NCBI RefSeq assembly: GCF_030433685.1
Contig: NZ_JAROCF010000001.1
Coordinates: forward strand, 1,116,001-1,180,000
DNA: 64,000 nt
Direction of reading: 5' to 3'
DNA from: Leifsonia williamsii
GTDB lineage: Bacteria > Actinomycetota > Actinomycetes > Actinomycetales > Microbacteriaceae
Below the pieces are notes generated by a model. It saw nothing but the letters and a program-made list of their open reading frames with translations. It was not told the DNA's origin and searched no databases. Below are positions 42,788 through 51,141 of the stretch, one piece after another; position 1 is the first letter of the stretch, and each line of letters starts with the position of its first letter. Made by a program: the position numbers and the translations under genes.

Positions 42788-43335
42788 GCCGCGAACCTGG
42801 GAACCCCTACATCTACGACGGTCTCGACCGGTTGACCACCTCGTACAACTCCAACAACCTCGTCACCGGACCAAGCGCCCGAAATCAGGTAGCGAAACGG
42901 CACGCGGACACGTGGCCCGCTTCAGATTGCCCGGGGGGGGGTACTCCTACACCTACAACAGCTATACGAACCCGGTTTGCGCCAAGGACACAAGCATTCG
43001 AAACAATGAAGAACGTTACGGATCGCTCGCTGATTGGGCCGCTTGGATAAGTTCGGTAGCCGGACTCCTATCTATTGCAATTCCTCCAGCAGCGGTGGTT
43101 GCTTACGGGGCGGGGGCTCTGGCCGCATCCTATGATTGCTCCCACCTTGATACCCGAAGCACCGAACGTGCGACAGACGCGTTCTCCCTCACGTTGCCTG
43201 GCGCTGGGAAGATCTTGACCGTTGCCGTCGGCCGCGAATCGGCAAGAAGTGATCGATGGAATCACAAAGGCGCTTGGCGGACTACTGGACTCGTGGGGTG
43301 CGACTCACCATCCAAGCGAAGGGATCACGCTATGA
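42788..43335 (+). pseudogene. Orphan RHS C-terminal region with frameshifts (cassette 3)
   Basis: A YD-repeat scrap reads NPYIYDGLDRLTTSYNSNNL. After a run of nine G (42933-42941) a second frame gives GYSYTYNSYTNPVCAKD, then YGSLADWAAWISSVAGLLSI and AYGAGALAASYDC, which is the kind of hydrophobic linker found between RHS cores and their toxins. Near 43235 the frame must change again, giving NRQEVIDGITKALGGLLDSW and ending GITL with a stop overlapping the next ATG. The parts form a complete tail in order but are broken, so it is probably inactive. Confidence 0.6.
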
Positions 43336-43679
43336 CCGGGAAGCCTCGCTTCATCTCTCTTCTGCCAGGGCTGAGCGAGCGCAGTTGGAATCGGCTGACT
43401 CTGGCCGCCGCGCCGTTTTGGATCTGCGGAGGAGTGATCGTCTACCTCAACCGTAGCGGTGCTGCGGGGTGGCAATTGAGCTGGATCGCGGTAGCAACGG
43501 CTCTTGCTGCGTTTATCTTCATGGCGATCTTTGCCGGTATCGCGCGCGTTCGTGGGAGGCGCGAAACAGCTGCCGGTTACACGACAGTCATGGGAGATCG
43601 GGGCGTGCCTCGGGTAGACCCGAAGACGGGACGTGTACTTGACGATGCATCGGAGCGGTCCCACGGTACGGGAGAGTGA
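43332..43679 (+). CDS. Two-span membrane protein, candidate orphan immunity protein
   Basis: A 115-residue protein: LTLAAAPFWICGGVIVYLN and LSWIAVATALAAFIFMAIFAG are the spans; the tail has GDRGVPRVDPKTGRVLDDAS. The ATG overlaps the presumed stop of cassette 3 by 4 bases. Candidate immunity gene for that tail. Confidence 0.5.
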   Translation: MTGKPRFISLLPGLSERSWNRLTLAAAPFWICGGVIVYLNRSGAAGWQLSWIAVATALAAFIFMAIFAGIARVRGRRETAAGYTTVMGDRGVPRVDPKTGRVLDDASERSHGTGE

Positions 43680-43910
43680 TCTGGAACCGAGTTCTGCTGG
43701 GCTTCTGATATTGAGTGCGCGAGCACGATCACTCCGTAGAGCACGTACTGAATGGCGTTCCACGTGCATCGGGGCCCCCATAGTGGCAGGGATCGCCGCC
43801 GTAGCTCTGAACCGTCGCGCGGTACGGGCGGGTGCTGTGGAGCACCGGAACCTCGGTTCTGCACTGCTCCTACCGCCAGTCGGGGCTAGTTGGAACCTCC
43901 AGGGGGCGAA
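43680..43910 (+). other. Non-coding or decayed DNA before the last cassette gene
   Basis: About 230 bp. One frame is open across it and stops at 43914 in ATGA overlap with the next gene, but its composition (Arg- and Ala-rich) is not convincing as protein. It may be a further decayed toxin tail. Confidence 0.3.
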
Positions 43911-44147
43911 ATGAGAGTGGTGCTTGTGATCGGCGGTCTTGCGATGGTTGCTGCCGGATCGCTCGCAATCGTGTTTCGACGGAGACTGCTGAGGTGGTCC
44001 ACGCGCGCACAACGAGATGCGTTCGGACCTGCTGCTGAAGGGTTTCAGCGAAGCCAGACAGAGATCACCATGGTCTTGGCCGGGAGTATCGGCATTGTGT
44101 TCGGCGTTCTGGCGACGGTGAACGGGCTCGTTCGACTCGGTGCATAG
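43911..44147 (+). CDS. Small two-span membrane protein, candidate orphan immunity protein
   Basis: A 78-residue protein: VVLVIGGLAMVAAGSLAIVF, a charged middle (LLRWSTRAQRDAFGPAAEGF) and TMVLAGSIGIVFGVLATVNG. It ends the low-G+C array. Resembles the other small membrane proteins here in size and layout; no family recognised. Confidence 0.5.
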   Translation: MRVVLVIGGLAMVAAGSLAIVFRRRLLRWSTRAQRDAFGPAAEGFQRSQTEITMVLAGSIGIVFGVLATVNGLVRLGA

Positions 44148-44394
44148 CAACCGATCGAACGGCGACTACTCGCATCGAGTGCCTTCATGCCGTGTTTCGC
44201 GAGGGTCTCGCCGCCGGCCGATGGGGCTCTCCGGTCACGTGTGCCATGAAGCAGCCCTATACCCCGCACCCTCCCACCCGTCACCCTCGCATGACGCCAT
44301 GTTCCACCCGCGCAACACATCGTCACGGGCGCTCGACGGGGGTTGCGGGCTGGCCCATCCTGATGCGAATCCCCGATCCCGTCAGGAGTCCCAG
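44148..44394 (+). promoter_or_regulatory. Upstream region of the peptide-type ABC operon
   Basis: This 247-bp gap marks the return to high G+C. A TATACC -10-like hexamer lies near 44257-44262, and GTCAGGAG is the ribosome site before 44395. No riboswitch was recognised by eye. Confidence 0.35.
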
Positions 44395-46035
44395 ATGCGT
44401 TCCCGTACCTCCCGCACCATCGGCGCAGCGGCCGTCGTCGTCGCCGGCGCCCTCGCGCTGTCGGCCTGCGCCGGCGGCTCGCAGGCCGCGACCGGCGGCG
44501 GCCAGAAGGTGGACGGCGGCACCGTCGTCTACGCCCACCAGCAGGAGCCGGCCTGCGTGTTCGGCGGCTGGATCGAGCAGGCGTACCTCTCGTACCAGGT
44601 GCTCGACAACCTCACCTCGCTCGACGACGACAAGAAGGTCGTGCCCTGGCTGGCCACGTCGTGGAAGCAGTCCGCCGACGGCCTCACCTGGACCTTCGAC
44701 CTCAAGAAGGACGTCGAGTTCACCGACGGCACCCCGCTGACCGCCGAGGCCGTCGCCTACAACTTCGACTACTGGCTGAAGGGCGGCAACAGCACCGCGC
44801 TGGTCTGGCTCGACGGCTACTACAAGGACGCGAAGGCCGTCGACGAGCACACCCTCCAGGTCGACCTCTCCCGCCCGTACCCGCGGCTCGCCGACAACCT
44901 CAGCCAGGGCTACTTCGGCATCCAGTCGCAGCACGCGCTGGAGACGCGGACGAAGGAGCAGAACTGCGAGGCGCCCATCGGCACCGGCGCCTTCACCGTC
45001 GAGAAGTGGAACCGCGGCCAGGACATCATCCTGGTGAAGAACCCGAAGTACACCTCGCCGCCCGCCAACGCCAAGCACACCGGCCCGGCCTACGTCGACA
45101 AGATCGACTGGAAGTTCGTCGCCGACCCGACCACCCGCGTCGCCGCGCTGCAGGGCGGCCAGGTCGACGCGATCTACGACGTCCCGGCCGTGCAGTGGAA
45201 CACGCTGAAGGGAGGCGGCTACCAGCTCGAGAAGTACGTCACCCCCGGGCGCCCGCAGCAGATCTCCTTCAACACCCAGCAGGGCCCGTTCACCGACGAG
45301 AAGGTGCGGCAGGCGTTCGCGTACAGCCTCGACCGCAAGGCGATCGTCGACACGATCGGACACGGCGTGATCCCGGTCGAGGGCAACGGCGGCGTCAGCC
45401 AGGCGACCCCCGGCTACAGCGAGAAGGCGGCCGGCTGGTACAGCCAGGACGTGAAGAAGGCGGACGCGCTGCTCGACGCGGCCGGGTGGACCCGCAAGGG
45501 CGACACCGGCGTCCGTGAGAAGGACGGCACGAAGCTGACCGTCTCGCTGCCGTACGGCGCAGGCTCGATCATCAACGCCGACGGCGCCGCGATCCTCCAG
45601 GGCGTCAAGGAGCAGGCGGACAAGGTCGGCTTCGACGTCAAGCTCGTCCCGGTCCCGCAGAGCGAGTTCTTCTCGGGCAAGTACGCCGGCCCCGACACCC
45701 ACGACCTGGCCGCCGGGTACTGGACCGCGGTGACCGCGGGCATCCTCTACATCAACTGGCGCCCCTCCACCGAGGACCACCCGAACTACGCCAACGCCGC
45801 GTTCTACAACGACCCGACGCTGGAGCAGTACATCCTCGACGGCAACTCGGCCGCGACGGTGGAGGCGCAGAACGCGTCGTACGAGAAGGCGCAGGACTAC
45901 ATCGCCGAGCACGCGCTCTCGATCGGCGTCTACGACCGGCTGAGCACGCTCGCCGTCGCGACCAAGCTGCACGACGTGTGGCAGGAGAACGCACAGGGAG
46001 GGCCGACGTTCTATGACGCGTACTTCACCAAGTGA
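44395..46035 (+). CDS. Peptide/nickel-type ABC transporter substrate-binding lipoprotein
   Basis: A 546-residue family-5 solute-binding lipoprotein. Signal MRSRTSRTIGAAAVVVAGAL with lipobox LSAC. Family motifs: YLSYQVLDNLTSLDDDKKVV, PWLATSWKQSADGLTWTFDL, VEFTDGTPLTAEAVAYNFDY. It captures the substrate for the permeases and ATPase that follow. The operon also encodes an NtaA-type monooxygenase, so the ligand may be an organosulfur or amine compound rather than a peptide. Confidence 0.9.
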   Translation: MRSRTSRTIGAAAVVVAGALALSACAGGSQAATGGGQKVDGGTVVYAHQQEPACVFGGWIEQAYLSYQVLDNLTSLDDDKKVVPWLATSWKQSADGLTWTFDLKKDVEFTDGTPLTAEAVAYNFDYWLKGGNSTALVWLDGYYKDAKAVDEHTLQVDLSRPYPRLADNLSQGYFGIQSQHALETRTKEQNCEAPIGTGAFTVEKWNRGQDIILVKNPKYTSPPANAKHTGPAYVDKIDWKFVADPTTRVAALQGGQVDAIYDVPAVQWNTLKGGGYQLEKYVTPGRPQQISFNTQQGPFTDEKVRQAFAYSLDRKAIVDTIGHGVIPVEGNGGVSQATPGYSEKAAGWYSQDVKKADALLDAAGWTRKGDTGVREKDGTKLTVSLPYGAGSIINADGAAILQGVKEQADKVGFDVKLVPVPQSEFFSGKYAGPDTHDLAAGYWTAVTAGILYINWRPSTEDHPNYANAAFYNDPTLEQYILDGNSAATVEAQNASYEKAQDYIAEHALSIGVYDRLSTLAVATKLHDVWQENAQGGPTFYDAYFTK

Positions 46036-47053
46036 GCCGGCACCCGGCGAGCTGACAGCCGCTCCGCCCCGGGGCCAGATCGCCGAGCACGCGATCCGGC
46101 CCCGCCGGGGGCGTGCCGTCGCCCTGACCGTCCTCAAGAAGGTCGGCGCCGCCCTGGTCGTGCTCTGGGGCGCCGCGACCGTCGCCTTCTTCGCTCAGCT
46201 CGCCCTGCCGGGCGATCGGGCCACGACCATCCTCAACATCCGCGCCGGCCAGGCCCAGGCCAGGACCCCCGAGGAGCTCGCGCAGATCAACCAGCAGTAC
46301 GGCCTCACCAAGCCGGTGATCGTGCAGTACCTCGACTACCTGCGCGGGCTGATCGCGGGCGACTTCGGCACCTCCTATCAGCAGTACCGGCCGGTCACCG
46401 CGATCATCGGCGAGCAGCTCGGCGCCACGCTGACGCTGTCGCTCACCGCCATCGCCTTCGCCTGGCTGATCATGGTGGTCTGGGTGACGCTGACCGCCGG
46501 GCGCGGCCCGCGGCTCGGGGCGGTGGGAGCGACGGCCGACGTTGTCACCGCCGGCCTCCCCGCGTACTGGCTCGGCATCATCCTGCTGCTCGTCTTCGGC
46601 CTCGGCCTGCGCTGGTTCCCGATCATCAGCGGCACCGCGCCCGCCGGGATCGTGCTGCCCGCGCTGACCCTCGCCATCCCGCTCGCCGGGTTCATGGCGC
46701 AGAGCGTGCGGACCGAGTTCGAGCGCGCGCTCGACCAGCCGTTCGTCGTGTCGGCGCGCATGCGCGGCATGGGGGAGTGGGGCATCCGGCTCCGGCACGT
46801 GCTGCGGCACGCGGTCATCCCGGCGGTGACGCTGTCGGGCTGGGCGCTCGGAGCGACCCTGTCCGGCGCCGTGATCGTGGAGTCGATCTACTCGCGCCCC
46901 GGCATCGGCTCGGTGCTCGTGACCGCGGTCAACTCGCAGGACCTCCCGGTCGTCACCGGGATCGTCACCCTGGTCGCCGTCGTCTACGTCGCGGCCAACC
47001 TCATCGTGGACGTCGTCTACACCGTCATCGACCCCCGGCTGGAGTTGTCATGA
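46013..47053 (+). CDS. ABC transporter permease, DppB type
   Basis: A 346-residue permease. The ATG at 46013 lies inside the binding-protein gene, with GGGAGGG upstream, giving a 23-bp overlap. Six spans; the typical DppB block VRTEFERALDQPFVVSARMR and HAVIPAVTLSGWALGATLSG are present. A long N-terminal cytoplasmic extension (~40 residues) precedes the first span. Confidence 0.9.
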   Translation: MTRTSPSEPAPGELTAAPPRGQIAEHAIRPRRGRAVALTVLKKVGAALVVLWGAATVAFFAQLALPGDRATTILNIRAGQAQARTPEELAQINQQYGLTKPVIVQYLDYLRGLIAGDFGTSYQQYRPVTAIIGEQLGATLTLSLTAIAFAWLIMVVWVTLTAGRGPRLGAVGATADVVTAGLPAYWLGIILLLVFGLGLRWFPIISGTAPAGIVLPALTLAIPLAGFMAQSVRTEFERALDQPFVVSARMRGMGEWGIRLRHVLRHAVIPAVTLSGWALGATLSGAVIVESIYSRPGIGSVLVTAVNSQDLPVVTGIVTLVAVVYVAANLIVDVVYTVIDPRLELS

Positions 47054-47922
47054 CCGCCCTCGCCTCCGCCCCGACCCGGCGTCCGGACCGGCCGCGCGCC
47101 GGCGCCCGCCTCGCCCGCGCGCCGTGGGGCCTGTACGTCAGCATCGCCTTCGCGCTGCTGCTGCTCGTCGCCGTCGTCGCCCCGCAGGCGCTCACCACGC
47201 ACCTGCCAACGGCGATCGACTACCAGGCGGCCCTGCAACCGCCGAGCCTCGCCCACCCCTTCGGCACCGACGAGTCGGGCCGCGACCTGTACACGCGGGT
47301 CGTCTGGGGCGCCCGCGACTCGCTCACCATCGGCCTCGGCGCCGCCGCGGTCGGCGTGGGGCTCGCCCTGGTGCTCGGCACGCTGGCGGCGCTCGGGGTC
47401 CGCCCCGTCGCCGTCGTCATCGACCGGCTCGTGGAGGTGCTGTTCGCCTTCCCGGCGCTGCTGCTGGCCCTGCTGCTCATCGCCATCGCCGGTCCGAGCG
47501 CTGCGACGCAGGTGCTCGCGGTCGGCATCGGCACGGCGCCCGGCTACGCGCGCATGATCCGCGGGCAGATCCTCGGCGCCCGCAACTCCGGGTACGTGGA
47601 GGCGGCGACCGCCCTCGGGCACTCGCGGCTGCGCATCCTGCGCGCCCACATCCTCCCCAACGCCCTGCGCCCGCTGGTCGCGGTGTTCGCCCTGTCGATC
47701 GGCCAGTCGATCGTGTGGGCATCGAGCCTGTCGTTCCTCGGCCTCGGCGTCGCGCCTCCCGCCTCCGAGTGGGGAGCCCTGCTCGATGCTGGCCGCGCCT
47801 ACCTGACGACCGCCTGGTGGCTCGTCGTCATTCCCGGCCTCGTGATCGTCGCGGTGGCGCTCGCCGCCACGACGATCGGCCGGCACATCCAAGCCCGTCT
47901 GGAGAAGGGAGAGCGGTCGTGA
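47050..47922 (+). CDS. ABC transporter permease, DppC type
   Basis: A 290-residue permease. PFGTDESGRDLYTRVVWGAR is the DppC signature; the EAA loop is YVEAATALGHSRLRILRAHI. ATG overlaps the DppB stop (ATGA) and its own stop overlaps the ATPase GTG. Partner of the DppB-type permease. Confidence 0.92.
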   Translation: MTALASAPTRRPDRPRAGARLARAPWGLYVSIAFALLLLVAVVAPQALTTHLPTAIDYQAALQPPSLAHPFGTDESGRDLYTRVVWGARDSLTIGLGAAAVGVGLALVLGTLAALGVRPVAVVIDRLVEVLFAFPALLLALLLIAIAGPSAATQVLAVGIGTAPGYARMIRGQILGARNSGYVEAATALGHSRLRILRAHILPNALRPLVAVFALSIGQSIVWASSLSFLGLGVAPPASEWGALLDAGRAYLTTAWWLVVIPGLVIVAVALAATTIGRHIQARLEKGERS

Positions 47923-49631
47923 GCATCGCGGAACGAGAGACCCGCAGCATCGTGGAGGCCGTGCCCGGCCCCGCTGCCCCGCAACCCGCCCGCCTGCGCG
48001 TGCGCGACCTGCGCACCGGCTTCACGGTCGACGGCGAGCACCGGCCGGTGGTGAAGGGCGTGAGCTTCGACCTCCTGCCCGGCGAGTGCGTCGCCATCGT
48101 CGGCGAGTCGGGCTCCGGCAAGTCGGTGACGGCCCGCTCGCTGGTCGGTCTCGCCGGCCGCAACGCGACCGTCGAGGCGGAGACGCTCGAGATCCACCAC
48201 GAGGACGTGCGGCGCTTCACCGCGCGGCAGTGGCGACGCATCCGCGGCCGCGACATCGGCTTCGTGCTGCAGGACGCGCTGGTGTCACTCGACCCGCTGC
48301 GCCCGGTCGGCCGCGAGATCGCCGAGGCGCTGAAGCTGCACGGCTGGGGCGACCGTGCCGCGCGCAGGCAGCGCGTGCTGGAGCTGCTGGAGCGCGTCGG
48401 TGTGCCGTACCCCGCCGTACGCGCGAAGCAGCGGCCCGACCAGCTCTCGGGCGGCCTGCGCCAGCGCGCGCTGATCGCCTCCGCGATCGCGCTCGACCCC
48501 GACATCGTGATCGCCGACGAGCCGACCACCGCGCTCGACGTGACCGTGCAGGCGCAGGTGCTGGCGCAGCTGGAGGGCATGAAGGCGCGCGGAGCCTCCA
48601 TCGTCCTGATCAGTCACGACCTGTCGGTCGTCGCGCAGCTCGCAGACCACATCCTCGTGATGCGCGGCGGCGAGGTGGTGGAGCAGGGATCGTCGGCCGA
48701 GGTGCTCGGCGACCCGCAGCACGCGTACACGCGCGCGCTCATCGCGGCGGTGCCGAGCGAGGTCACCCGAGGACACGCGCTCGTCCCCGGCGCGCCTCCG
48801 CTGCCGCCCAAGCCCGCCCCCGGCGAGGTGGTGCTGGAGGCGACGGACCTCGTGAAGCGGTTCCACACCTCCGACGGCACGGTCACGACCGCGGTCGACC
48901 ACGTCTCTTTCGCGCTGCGCGCCGGCGAGACGCTCGGCATCGTGGGCGAGTCGGGGTCGGGCAAGAGCACCACCGCGCGGCTCGCACTGGGCCTCGACGC
49001 CCTGGACGGCGGGGAGGTGCGGCTGCTCGGGCAGGACTGGTCGCGTCTGCCCGAGAGCCGGCGCCGCGGTCTGCGCAACCGGATCGCCGTCGTCTACCAG
49101 GACCCGCTGAGCTCGTTCGACCCGCGCTGGACCGTCGAGCGCATCCTGCTCGACGCCCTCCGCTCGCAGCCGTTCGACTCGGCCGAGGCGCGCCGGGAGC
49201 GGGTGGCCGAGCTGCTCGCGCAGGTCGGCCTCCCCGAGAGCGTGCTGCCGCGGTTCCCGCTGCGGCTCTCCGGCGGGCAGCGGCAGCGCGTCGCCATCGC
49301 GCGGGCGCTGGCCCCGCGGCCGGACGTGATCGTGCTCGACGAGGCGGTGTCGGCGCTCGACGTCACCATTCAGGCGCAGATCCTCGACCTGCTGGCCGCT
49401 CTGCAGCGGGAGTCGGGGGCCGCGTTCCTCTTCATCTCGCACGACCTCGGCGTGATCAGCCACCTCAGCGATCGCGTGCTGGTCATGAAGGATGGGATCG
49501 TGGTGGAGGAGGGCACGCCGGTCGAGGTCTTCGAGCACCCGCAGCAGCCGTACACGAAGGCCCTGATCGCGGCCATCCCCGAGTTCGACCCCGCGGCCGT
49601 GGCCGCACGCGAGAAGGAGTCCGCCGCATGA
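47919..49631 (+). CDS. Fused double ABC ATPase (DppD-DppF type)
   Basis: A 570-residue protein with two ATPase domains in tandem. Domain 1: Walker A GESGSGKSVTA, signature LSGGLRQRALIASA, Walker B IVIADEPTTALD. Domain 2: Walker A GESGSGKSTTA, signature LSGGQRQRVAIARA, Walker B VIVLDEAVSALD. The C-terminal oligopeptide-type tails (HPQQPYTKALIAAIPEFD) are present after each domain. It powers the importer as one polypeptide. GTG start overlaps the upstream stop by 4 bp. Confidence 0.93.
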   Translation: MSIAERETRSIVEAVPGPAAPQPARLRVRDLRTGFTVDGEHRPVVKGVSFDLLPGECVAIVGESGSGKSVTARSLVGLAGRNATVEAETLEIHHEDVRRFTARQWRRIRGRDIGFVLQDALVSLDPLRPVGREIAEALKLHGWGDRAARRQRVLELLERVGVPYPAVRAKQRPDQLSGGLRQRALIASAIALDPDIVIADEPTTALDVTVQAQVLAQLEGMKARGASIVLISHDLSVVAQLADHILVMRGGEVVEQGSSAEVLGDPQHAYTRALIAAVPSEVTRGHALVPGAPPLPPKPAPGEVVLEATDLVKRFHTSDGTVTTAVDHVSFALRAGETLGIVGESGSGKSTTARLALGLDALDGGEVRLLGQDWSRLPESRRRGLRNRIAVVYQDPLSSFDPRWTVERILLDALRSQPFDSAEARRERVAELLAQVGLPESVLPRFPLRLSGGQRQRVAIARALAPRPDVIVLDEAVSALDVTIQAQILDLLAALQRESGAAFLFISHDLGVISHLSDRVLVMKDGIVVEEGTPVEVFEHPQQPYTKALIAAIPEFDPAAVAAREKESAA

Positions 49632-51052
49632 GCGAGCCGAAGCAGCTCTTCGTCAACCTGTTCGAGATGGCGTGCGTGAGCCACATCACCCACGGCCTCT
49701 GGCCGCTGCCCGGCAACAACCGCGAGCGGTTCGCCGACCTCGGCTACTGGCTGGAGCTCGCGCAGCTGCTGGAGCACGGCGGTTTCGACGGCATCTTCCT
49801 GGCCGACGTGATCGGCGCGTACGACGTGTTCCGCGGCGGACCCGAGACGGCGCTGCGGGAGGGCCTGCAGAGCCCGAACATCGACCCGCTGCTGGTCATC
49901 CCGGCGATGGCCGCTGTCACCGAGCGGCTGGGGTTCGGCGTCACGTTCTCGACGACGTACGAGCCTCCGTTCGCCTTCGCCCGCCGCATGTCGACCCTGG
50001 ACCATCTGACCAAGGGGCGGATCGGGTGGAACATCGTCACCTCCTACCTCCCGAACGCCGCCCGCAACTTCGGGCTCGACAACGAGATCCCGCACGACCA
50101 GCGCTACCGCTACGCCGACGAGTACCTCGACGTGCTCTACAAGCTGTGGGAGGGGTCGTGGGACGACGACGCCCTGGTCGCCGACCGCGCCGCCGGCGTC
50201 TTCACCGACCCGTCGAAGGTCCGCTACATCGACCACGTCGGCGAGCGGTTCCGGGTCGCGGGGCCGCACATCGTGCACCCGTCGCGGCAGCGGACGCCCG
50301 TGCTGTTCCAGGCGACCGGGTCGCCGGCCGGCATCGAGTTCGCCGGCCGGCACGCCGAGGTCGTCTTCACCGGTGGCCGCACGAGCGAGGAGTTCCGCCG
50401 CAACGCCGACGGCATGCGCGACGCCGCCGAGCGCCACCACCGCCGCCGCGACGACGTCAAGTTCATCGCGATGGCGGGCGTCATCGTCGGGCGCACGCAG
50501 GAGGAGGCGGAGGACAAGTGGAGGGTGTACCAGCAGCACGCGAGTCTCGACGGCATCCTGGCGCACTCCAGCCTCCCCGTGGACCTGACCGCGTTCCCGC
50601 GTGACATCACCGTGCGGGAGGCGCTGGCGCGGGCGGAGTTCCCGGCGTCGAAGGTGCCGTTCCTCCCGCTGGACGCGACCGTCGGGCAGGCGCTGGACTT
50701 CATCAAGCAGGGCCGCGACGAGCGCTTCCTGGTGGTGGGCGACCCGAAGACGGTGGCCGACGCGATCGAGCGCTGGCTCGACGAGGACGGCCTCGACGGC
50801 ATCAACCTCCGCCAGTACCACTCCTTCGACACGGCCCGCGACTTCGCGGAGCTGGTGGTGCCCGAGCTGCGCCGCCGCGGCCGCCTGCCCGCCGAAGGGG
50901 AGCGCTCCGGCACGCTGCGCGAGCGCCTGTTCGGGGAGGGGCAGGCGCGCCTCCCCGAGCGGCACATCGCCACGCGGTACCGCGGCGGCGCCAACCTCGA
51001 CACCCCGGTGGAGCCGTTGCGGCTGACCTTCGAGCACGCCGCGTCCTTCTGA
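49628..51052 (+). CDS. NtaA/SnaA/DszA-family FMN-dependent monooxygenase
   Basis: A 474-residue flavin-dependent monooxygenase of the bacterial-luciferase superfamily. MSEPKQLFVNLFEMACVSHI, FDGIFLADVIGAYDVFRGGP, GRIGWNIVTSYLPNAARNFG and FQATGSPAGIEFAGRHAEVV are typical of the NtaA/DszA branch. Such enzymes use FMNH2 from a separate reductase to cleave C-S or C-N bonds (sulfones, nitrilotriacetate-like amines). ATGA overlap with the ATPase gene links uptake and oxidation. No flavin reductase is next to it. Confidence 0.9.
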   Translation: MSEPKQLFVNLFEMACVSHITHGLWPLPGNNRERFADLGYWLELAQLLEHGGFDGIFLADVIGAYDVFRGGPETALREGLQSPNIDPLLVIPAMAAVTERLGFGVTFSTTYEPPFAFARRMSTLDHLTKGRIGWNIVTSYLPNAARNFGLDNEIPHDQRYRYADEYLDVLYKLWEGSWDDDALVADRAAGVFTDPSKVRYIDHVGERFRVAGPHIVHPSRQRTPVLFQATGSPAGIEFAGRHAEVVFTGGRTSEEFRRNADGMRDAAERHHRRRDDVKFIAMAGVIVGRTQEEAEDKWRVYQQHASLDGILAHSSLPVDLTAFPRDITVREALARAEFPASKVPFLPLDATVGQALDFIKQGRDERFLVVGDPKTVADAIERWLDEDGLDGINLRQYHSFDTARDFAELVVPELRRRGRLPAEGERSGTLRERLFGEGQARLPERHIATRYRGGANLDTPVEPLRLTFEHAASF

Positions 51053-51077
51053 GCCCACCCCCACCCACCCCATCGAC

Positions 51078-51127
51078 TTGGCACGACATGCCGTCTCGCG
51101 GAGGGGCGAGACGGCATGTCGTGCCAA
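51078..51127. repeat. Perfect 22-bp inverted repeat
   Basis: Arms 51078-51099 and 51106-51127 are perfect complements, starting TTGGCACGACATGCCG and separated by the 6-base loop GGAGGG. It lies 26 bp after the monooxygenase stop. It may terminate the operon, though no U-run follows, or it may be a dispersed intergenic palindrome. Confidence 0.8.
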
Positions 51128-51141
51128 CCGGATGACGGGCT

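Noticed and set aside
34600..44200. Prophage or integrative element as the cause of the low-G+C block
   Set aside because: No integrase, phage structural gene, tRNA target or flanking repeats were found; tip exchange of RHS cassettes explains the composition.
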